A stretch of DNA of 64,000 nucleotides from JBCLLP01 sp039738635 (GTDB taxonomy: Bacteria; Patescibacteriota; Saccharimonadia; CAILAD01; BJGX01), in contig JBCLLN010000001.1 in assembly GCA_039738635.1 (NCBI GenBank), positions 44,909 to 108,908 of the forward strand. Reading direction: 5' to 3'. Positions within the stretch are counted from its first letter, which is position 1. Each line of letters opens with the position of its first letter. A program made the translations under genes and the position numbers. The notes beneath the pieces were generated by a model, which saw only the letters and a list, made by a program, of their open reading frames with translations, did not search any database and was not told the DNA's origin. Shown one piece after another: positions 60,198 to 64,000 of the stretch.

Positions 60198-60413
60198 TTA
60201 CGATTTTTTGCTATCCGGCATTACCATAGCGCTAAAAATAAAATAAATAATGATTCCCGGTATAATGCCTGTCATAATAATAAAAATCAATACTACTATC
60301 CGTGCTAATGATACATCTATACCTAAATGCTCGGCCATGCCACCTACAACTCCAAAAACTTTTTTATCTTTTGAGAGTGCTAGTTGGGGTTTATTGATAG
60401 GCTTTTTTTCCAT
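60198..60413 (-). CDS. PspC-domain membrane protein
   Basis: The start at ATG 60413 keeps the gene clear of tRNA-Thr. The 71-residue protein has the PspC pattern KVFGVVGGMAEHLGIDVSLAR followed by one hydrophobic helix. PspC proteins sense envelope stress. It converges on the histidine kinase gene with only three bases between their ends. Confidence 0.85.
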   Translation of the reverse strand: MEKKPINKPQLALSKDKKVFGVVGGMAEHLGIDVSLARIVVLIFIIMTGIIPGIIIYFIFSAMVMPDSKKS

Positions 60414-60422
60414 TGAAATAGA

Positions 60423-60498
60423 TGGGGCCGACGGTGGGACTCGAACCCGCAACCTGCTGTTTACAAAACAGCTGCTCTGCCAATTGAGCTACGTCGGC
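60423..60498 (-). tRNA. tRNA-Thr (UGU)
   Basis: Acceptor GCCGACG/CGTCGGC, anticodon stem GCTGT/ACAGC with loop TTTGTAA (anticodon TGT), T arm GGTTCGAGTCC, encoded CCA. The base before CCA is C, unusual for tRNA-Thr. Confidence 0.9.
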
Positions 60499-60499
60499 T

Positions 60500-60585
60500 T
60501 GGTGCCGGGTGAGAGATTTGAACTCCCGAAGACATAAGTCAGCTGATTTACAGTCAGCCCCCGTTGACCACTTGGGTAACCCGGC
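60500..60585 (-). tRNA. tRNA-Tyr (GUA)
   Basis: Acceptor GCCGGGT/ACCCGGC, anticodon loop with GTA (CTGACTGTAAATCAG), long variable arm, T arm GTTCAAATC, discriminator A, encoded CCA. Confidence 0.95.
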
Positions 60586-60595
60586 ATGTTATTTA

Positions 60596-60670
<75 letters not shown>

Positions 60671-60716
60671 GTAGGCGGTAATTTACAGATGTAAAAGCAG
60701 ATTATAGTCTACCAGT

Positions 60717-61418
60717 TTACTGGAATTTCTTCAAGGCTGGATTAGAGCTTAGGGCCTGCTTGGCACGAACATTATTTGGCTCTAGGTGGATAATAGACTT
60801 AAATATTTGAGCTGCCTGCTGGGGCTGATTCTGATGCAGGTGGCTTTCCGCTAGTAAAAGCATTATAGCAATACTCTTTGGCTCTAGCTTGAGCGCCCTA
60901 TTAAGCATTATAACTTGTTGGTCGTATTGGCCAATAACCCTATAAACTCTAGCCAACGAGACGAGCCGAGCAATAGTTTCCTCCATATCAATAGATTTTT
61001 CTAGGGCTTTGGCTGATTGCTTGAACTTATGACTCTTAAAGAGCATCATCGCCAAATTATAGTAGCTGGCGGCGTTGGGATAATTATCGGCAACTATCTC
61101 AAAGCACTCAATGGCATCATCGACTTGCCCAAAGTGAGAATAGATAAACCCGAGCCTACTGTAGGCTAGGGAGTTCTTACGATCCACCTTTAATACTTTG
61201 AGGTAGGCCTTCTCTGCGGCTAGGTAGTTTTTCTCGGCGTAGTACCTGCCGGCAATTTCTGTTAAGGACTCTAGCCTAGAATCGTTGCTGACAGGCAGAA
61301 TCGCTAGGCTATCGACGATGTAGTCTAGGAATCTTATTTTATACCTACTAAGCAGTAGGAAGGTTAAAATAAATAATAATACAAATAGGGTGACTTCTAG
61401 GGTGACTTCTAAAATCAT
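60717..61418 (-). CDS. Membrane-anchored TPR protein
   Basis: The 233-residue protein starts with one hydrophobic helix (about 8-23) and continues with four to five tetratricopeptide repeats, visible as YYAEKNYLAAEKAYLKVLKV, LAYSRLGFIYSHFGQVDDAI, ASYYNLAMMLFKSHKFKQSA and a repeat ending in NVRAKQAL. TPR arrays are protein-protein scaffolds. It overlaps the delta-prime gene by 4 nt. Confidence 0.85.
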   Translation of the reverse strand: MILEVTLEVTLFVLLFILTFLLLSRYKIRFLDYIVDSLAILPVSNDSRLESLTEIAGRYYAEKNYLAAEKAYLKVLKVDRKNSLAYSRLGFIYSHFGQVDDAIECFEIVADNYPNAASYYNLAMMLFKSHKFKQSAKALEKSIDMEETIARLVSLARVYRVIGQYDQQVIMLNRALKLEPKSIAIMLLLAESHLHQNQPQQAAQIFKSIIHLEPNNVRAKQALSSNPALKKFQ

Positions 61419-62242
61419 TCAAACTCCAATGCTAGAGATTCAATTACGAACTTTGGACTACCATTATTGTACAGATGTAGTTGGGCTAAAATCAAGCTAT
61501 TAGAGCGCTTTAGCCAAAGTGTAGATGGGCTCTGAGCCTGTAATTTGACAGCTAGGGCGCTAATTATTGCTGCTGCTTTGGGTTTTGAATCAATGCTAGA
61601 GGCCACTATTAGCCTGTCTGGTAGGCTGGTGCTAAGCATAGCTTCGGCCTGAATATTAATTTCAATAATATGATTTAACTCCTCCTGGCTACAAGACTGC
61701 TCTAGCTTGGCTGGAACTCGGCCGATAATATTAGTGATTTCTGCTGGGATATTAAGCGTTTCAATTAATCCTGCCAGCTGAGCTTTGGTTGGTGCATAAA
61801 AATTAATTAATTGCAGGCGGGATAGGATTGTTTTAGGAAGTGAATCGATTGAGTCAGAAACAAAAATTATAACAGTAGATGGAGGGGGCTCCTCAATAAG
61901 CAGTAAAAGTGAATTGGCAGCTTCAATGCCTAATAACTCGGCATGGTCAATAATAACTACCTTGGACTCAATACCACTGGGAATTTTTCTATTTACAAAA
62001 CCAGCGACTTCTTTGGCTTGACTAATAGATATCTTCTTACCTTCCTCTGGCGCAATTAATAATATCCAACGCTCAATATCGCCCGTGGTGGCATGACTCC
62101 CTAGTAGAGCTTTGGCAAAATTATGGGCTGCTTGAGTCTTGCCGAGCCCTGGCTGGCCGACAAATAAATAGCCATGGCTAGGGCGCCGCAAAGCTAGGTC
62201 TAGCTGAGTGGAGGTGGTGTGGTGAAGTACTAGCTGGTTCAT
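61415..62242 (-). CDS. DNA polymerase III delta-prime-like clamp-loader subunit
   Basis: The 275-residue AAA+ protein has Walker A GQPGLGKTQ, SISQAKEVAGFV, VVIIDHAELLG and the PKTILSRLQ sensor segment, matching HolB-type clamp-loader subunits that partner DnaX. It is shorter than E. coli delta-prime (334). It overlaps both flanking genes by 4 nt. Confidence 0.83.
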   Translation of the reverse strand: MNQLVLHHTTSTQLDLALRRPSHGYLFVGQPGLGKTQAAHNFAKALLGSHATTGDIERWILLIAPEEGKKISISQAKEVAGFVNRKIPSGIESKVVIIDHAELLGIEAANSLLLLIEEPPPSTVIIFVSDSIDSLPKTILSRLQLINFYAPTKAQLAGLIETLNIPAEITNIIGRVPAKLEQSCSQEELNHIIEINIQAEAMLSTSLPDRLIVASSIDSKPKAAAIISALAVKLQAQSPSTLWLKRSNSLILAQLHLYNNGSPKFVIESLALEFE

Positions 62243-62934
62243 TCTAACCCTTTTAAGAATACTACTAAATCATTAGCTAGAGGGGCAAAAAAGGTTGTTT
62301 TAGTTTTTTTACCAGGAAGCTTTAGGCTGAGCTTTTCGGCGTGCAAGAACTGCCTACCGAGGCCTTCGGGCATGGACTTACCTCCATAGAGCTTATCGCC
62401 AACTACCGGATGGCCTAGATAGGCAAACTGTACTCTTATTTGGTGAGTACGCCCAGTGTGGATATCAACCCCAAGATATGAGTACAGACGATACTCGCTA
62501 AGGACTTGATACTGGGTTATGGCCATCTTGCCTGTGGTGTGAACTGCCATGAGATTGGGGGCCTTGAGCGACCGGCGCAGTGGTAGCTCAATCCTGGCAA
62601 TGGGGTTTTTAAGGTGTCCCCAAATCAGGGCCAGATAATGCTTATCAACTTCTCTATTGGCAAATTGAGCCTGTAAAAATTCTAGGGTCTGGCTGTCTTT
62701 GGCCATAATCACCACGCCCGAAGTATCCTTATCTAGCCGATGAACTATCCCGCCACGCATATTATCATCACGGGCCAGCTTAACGGCGAATGCTTTCTGG
62801 ACTGTGTAGCTCTTATCTAGGCTATTTTTGGGGTGCATAATAACTCCAGCAGGCTTATTAATTACAATTACCTGCTCGTCCTCGTAGAGTGTTGGTATTG
62901 GCTGGGGTAGGGGCAAGCCCTGGGCAATAGTCAT
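62239..62934 (-). CDS. RluA/RluD-family pseudouridine synthase without S4 domain
   Basis: The 231-residue protein starts directly with the catalytic domain: EQVIVINKPAGVIMHP, then GGIVHRLDKDTSGVVIMAK with the catalytic Asp in HRLDKDTSG, and GRTHQIRVQFAYLGHPVVGD. It isomerises uridines in rRNA or tRNA. The N-terminal S4 domain common in RluD is missing. A TATAAT box eight bases before the ATG suggests leaderless transcription of the rlu-holB-TPR operon. Confidence 0.93.
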   Translation of the reverse strand: MTIAQGLPLPQPIPTLYEDEQVIVINKPAGVIMHPKNSLDKSYTVQKAFAVKLARDDNMRGGIVHRLDKDTSGVVIMAKDSQTLEFLQAQFANREVDKHYLALIWGHLKNPIARIELPLRRSLKAPNLMAVHTTGKMAITQYQVLSEYRLYSYLGVDIHTGRTHQIRVQFAYLGHPVVGDKLYGGKSMPEGLGRQFLHAEKLSLKLPGKKTKTTFFAPLANDLVVFLKGLE

Positions 62935-62942
62935 ACTATTAG

Positions 62943-62948
62943 ATTATA
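62943..62948 (-). promoter_or_regulatory. TATAAT box of the rlu-holB-TPR operon
   Basis: Eight bases before the ATG on the minus strand, overlapping the end of the upstream channel gene. Confidence 0.6.
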
Positions 62949-63921
62949 CAATCTTTTGGAGGGATTGTAGTTGGTTTTGTGTGCCTAATGCTATCATCTT
63001 ATCGCCTGGATATAAGACTTCCTTGCCTGTCGGGTGCACCTGGCTAGTGCCATTGGTGCTATTTAATGCCAAAATACTTACCCCCTCGGTATGCTTTAGA
63101 ACACTCTCTAGCTTATGCCCACTGGCCCTAGAGTCCTTTGGTACTTCTATTTCTTTTATCTGTAGCTCAGAGTTTTTATTAGTAGCGAGAACATCAAGCA
63201 CATCAATAACATGTGGTCTCATCAGCATGGTAGCCATATGAAATCCTCCAATTTGGTTTGGCATTGCAACCTTATCGGCGCCGGCCCTAATCATTCTTGT
63301 TACATTCTCCTCTCTATTAGCCCTAGCAACAATGTATAAATTAGGGTTAATTTGCCGAGCCGTAAGAGTCACAAATAGATTGCTAGAATCATCTCCTAGC
63401 GAGGCTACAATACCCTTGGCTTTACTGATCTTAGCCTTATGGAGATCTTTTTCGAGGGTGGGATCTCCCACAAAAGCGGTGTAGCCTAAAGCAATAGCCT
63501 CCTTAACCTTATCTTCGTCTCTATCAATAGCCACGAAAGATTGGTTCTCGCTTGCTAACTCTCTGGCAACCTGGCTGCCAACCCTACCCAAGCCACAAAC
63601 TATATAATGATCTTTCATATTTAGTAATTTTACCTTTATTTTACGGCGCTTTAGTCCATCGCCTAGTCCTATGATATACTCGCCAAAAAGCTTAAGCAAA
63701 TATGCTAACAAAATTAGGCTGGCTAGTATTAATGATAATACCACAAATCTAGCTGGCCACGACACCATTCGGAAGTTATCATGGTGAGTTAAGCTAATAT
63801 AGACAGTTCGGTACAGAGCCTCAACGAATGATATATGCTCATGACCTACTAACAAGCTAGTAGCAATTATAATAAAAGCTAAAATTAGCAATGATAAGAT
63901 TACGATTTGTTTGCGGCGCAT
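62944..63921 (-). CDS. TrkA/RCK-domain channel-like protein with degenerate pore
   Basis: The 325-residue product has two hydrophobic helices (about 7-25 and 58-80), a cytoplasmic RCK N domain with the NAD-binding GLGRVGSQVARELAS and DRDEDKVKEA, and an RCK C domain (EIEVPKDSRASGHKLES). The layout is that of two-helix potassium channels. The region that should hold TVGYGD instead reads YISLTHHDNFR, so potassium selectivity is doubtful. A TATAAT box (63928-63933) lies six bases before ATG 63921, but the frame stays open to the window edge, so an upstream extension is possible. Confidence 0.75.
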   Translation of the reverse strand: MRRKQIVILSLLILAFIIIATSLLVGHEHISFVEALYRTVYISLTHHDNFRMVSWPARFVVLSLILASLILLAYLLKLFGEYIIGLGDGLKRRKIKVKLLNMKDHYIVCGLGRVGSQVARELASENQSFVAIDRDEDKVKEAIALGYTAFVGDPTLEKDLHKAKISKAKGIVASLGDDSSNLFVTLTARQINPNLYIVARANREENVTRMIRAGADKVAMPNQIGGFHMATMLMRPHVIDVLDVLATNKNSELQIKEIEVPKDSRASGHKLESVLKHTEGVSILALNSTNGTSQVHPTGKEVLYPGDKMIALGTQNQLQSLQKIV

Positions 63922-64000
63922 AACTCTATTATAGGGCTTATGCTTAAAGATGTCATTGCTTAAGCGCGATAAATATTGCTTTTTGCCACCAAAAGTGGAT

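Overview
The window looks like a chromosome segment of a Patescibacteria/CPR bacterium, most likely Saccharibacteria-like. This is inferred from the compact gene set, the many small membrane-anchored hypotheticals, recurrent leaderless start sites, a tandem-domain ThyX and a zinc-finger-less DnaX; no 16S gene is present. TGA and TAA both act as stops, so the code looks standard. Core genes are mixed with several accessory blocks, some flanked by short hairpin repeats.

1-7.7 kb: an AT-rich, translationally coupled cluster. It encodes the end of a nonribosomal peptide synthetase (A-T-C-A-T-reductase), a class III aminotransferase, an Sfp-type phosphopantetheinyl transferase and a small nucleotidyltransferase. 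NRPS assembly lines are not expected in CPR bacteria, and this is the most striking system here. 7.9-9.8 kb: three small membrane-anchored proteins of unknown function, two sharing a perfect 87-bp repeat that encodes their start. 9.9-11.9 kb: a GC-richer island with a T-box riboswitch, a Trp-rich leader peptide (WWRWW), a GNAT-like protein and an M14-type deacylase.

12-27.7 kb: metabolic and accessory genes: hydrolase, pcm, glmS, ROK kinase plus trehalose synthase, an asparagine-synthase-like protein, a secreted protein, SemiSWEET, HAD phosphatase, DUF2130, a TraB-like protein, ATP-grasp ligase and RRM protein. At least four short dispersed repeat families and a complete type III hammerhead ribozyme (24131-24190) lie between them.

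27.7-46.6 kb (minus strand): housekeeping array with cysS, a DnaQ-like exonuclease, recR, ybaB, three membrane or GT2 glycosyltransferases with a GtrA flippase, dnaB, dnaX, rplL/rplJ with an L10-type leader, glyA, thyX, rplA/rplK, nusG and secE. The usual rplKAJL block is split by thyX and glyA.

46.8-64 kb: a UbiA prenyltransferase-GT2 fusion, an ECF sigma/anti-sigma operon, tRNA-Trp(CCA), inorganic pyrophosphatase, a SpoU-like methyltransferase, prolyl oligopeptidase, Nudix, a dCTP-deaminase-like protein, a sensor histidine kinase and PspC. It ends with a tRNA cluster (Thr-GGU, Tyr-GUA, Thr-UGU), a TPR protein, DNA polymerase III delta-prime, an RluD-type pseudouridine synthase and a TrkA-type channel protein. 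All calls were made by reading sequence; no database search was run.
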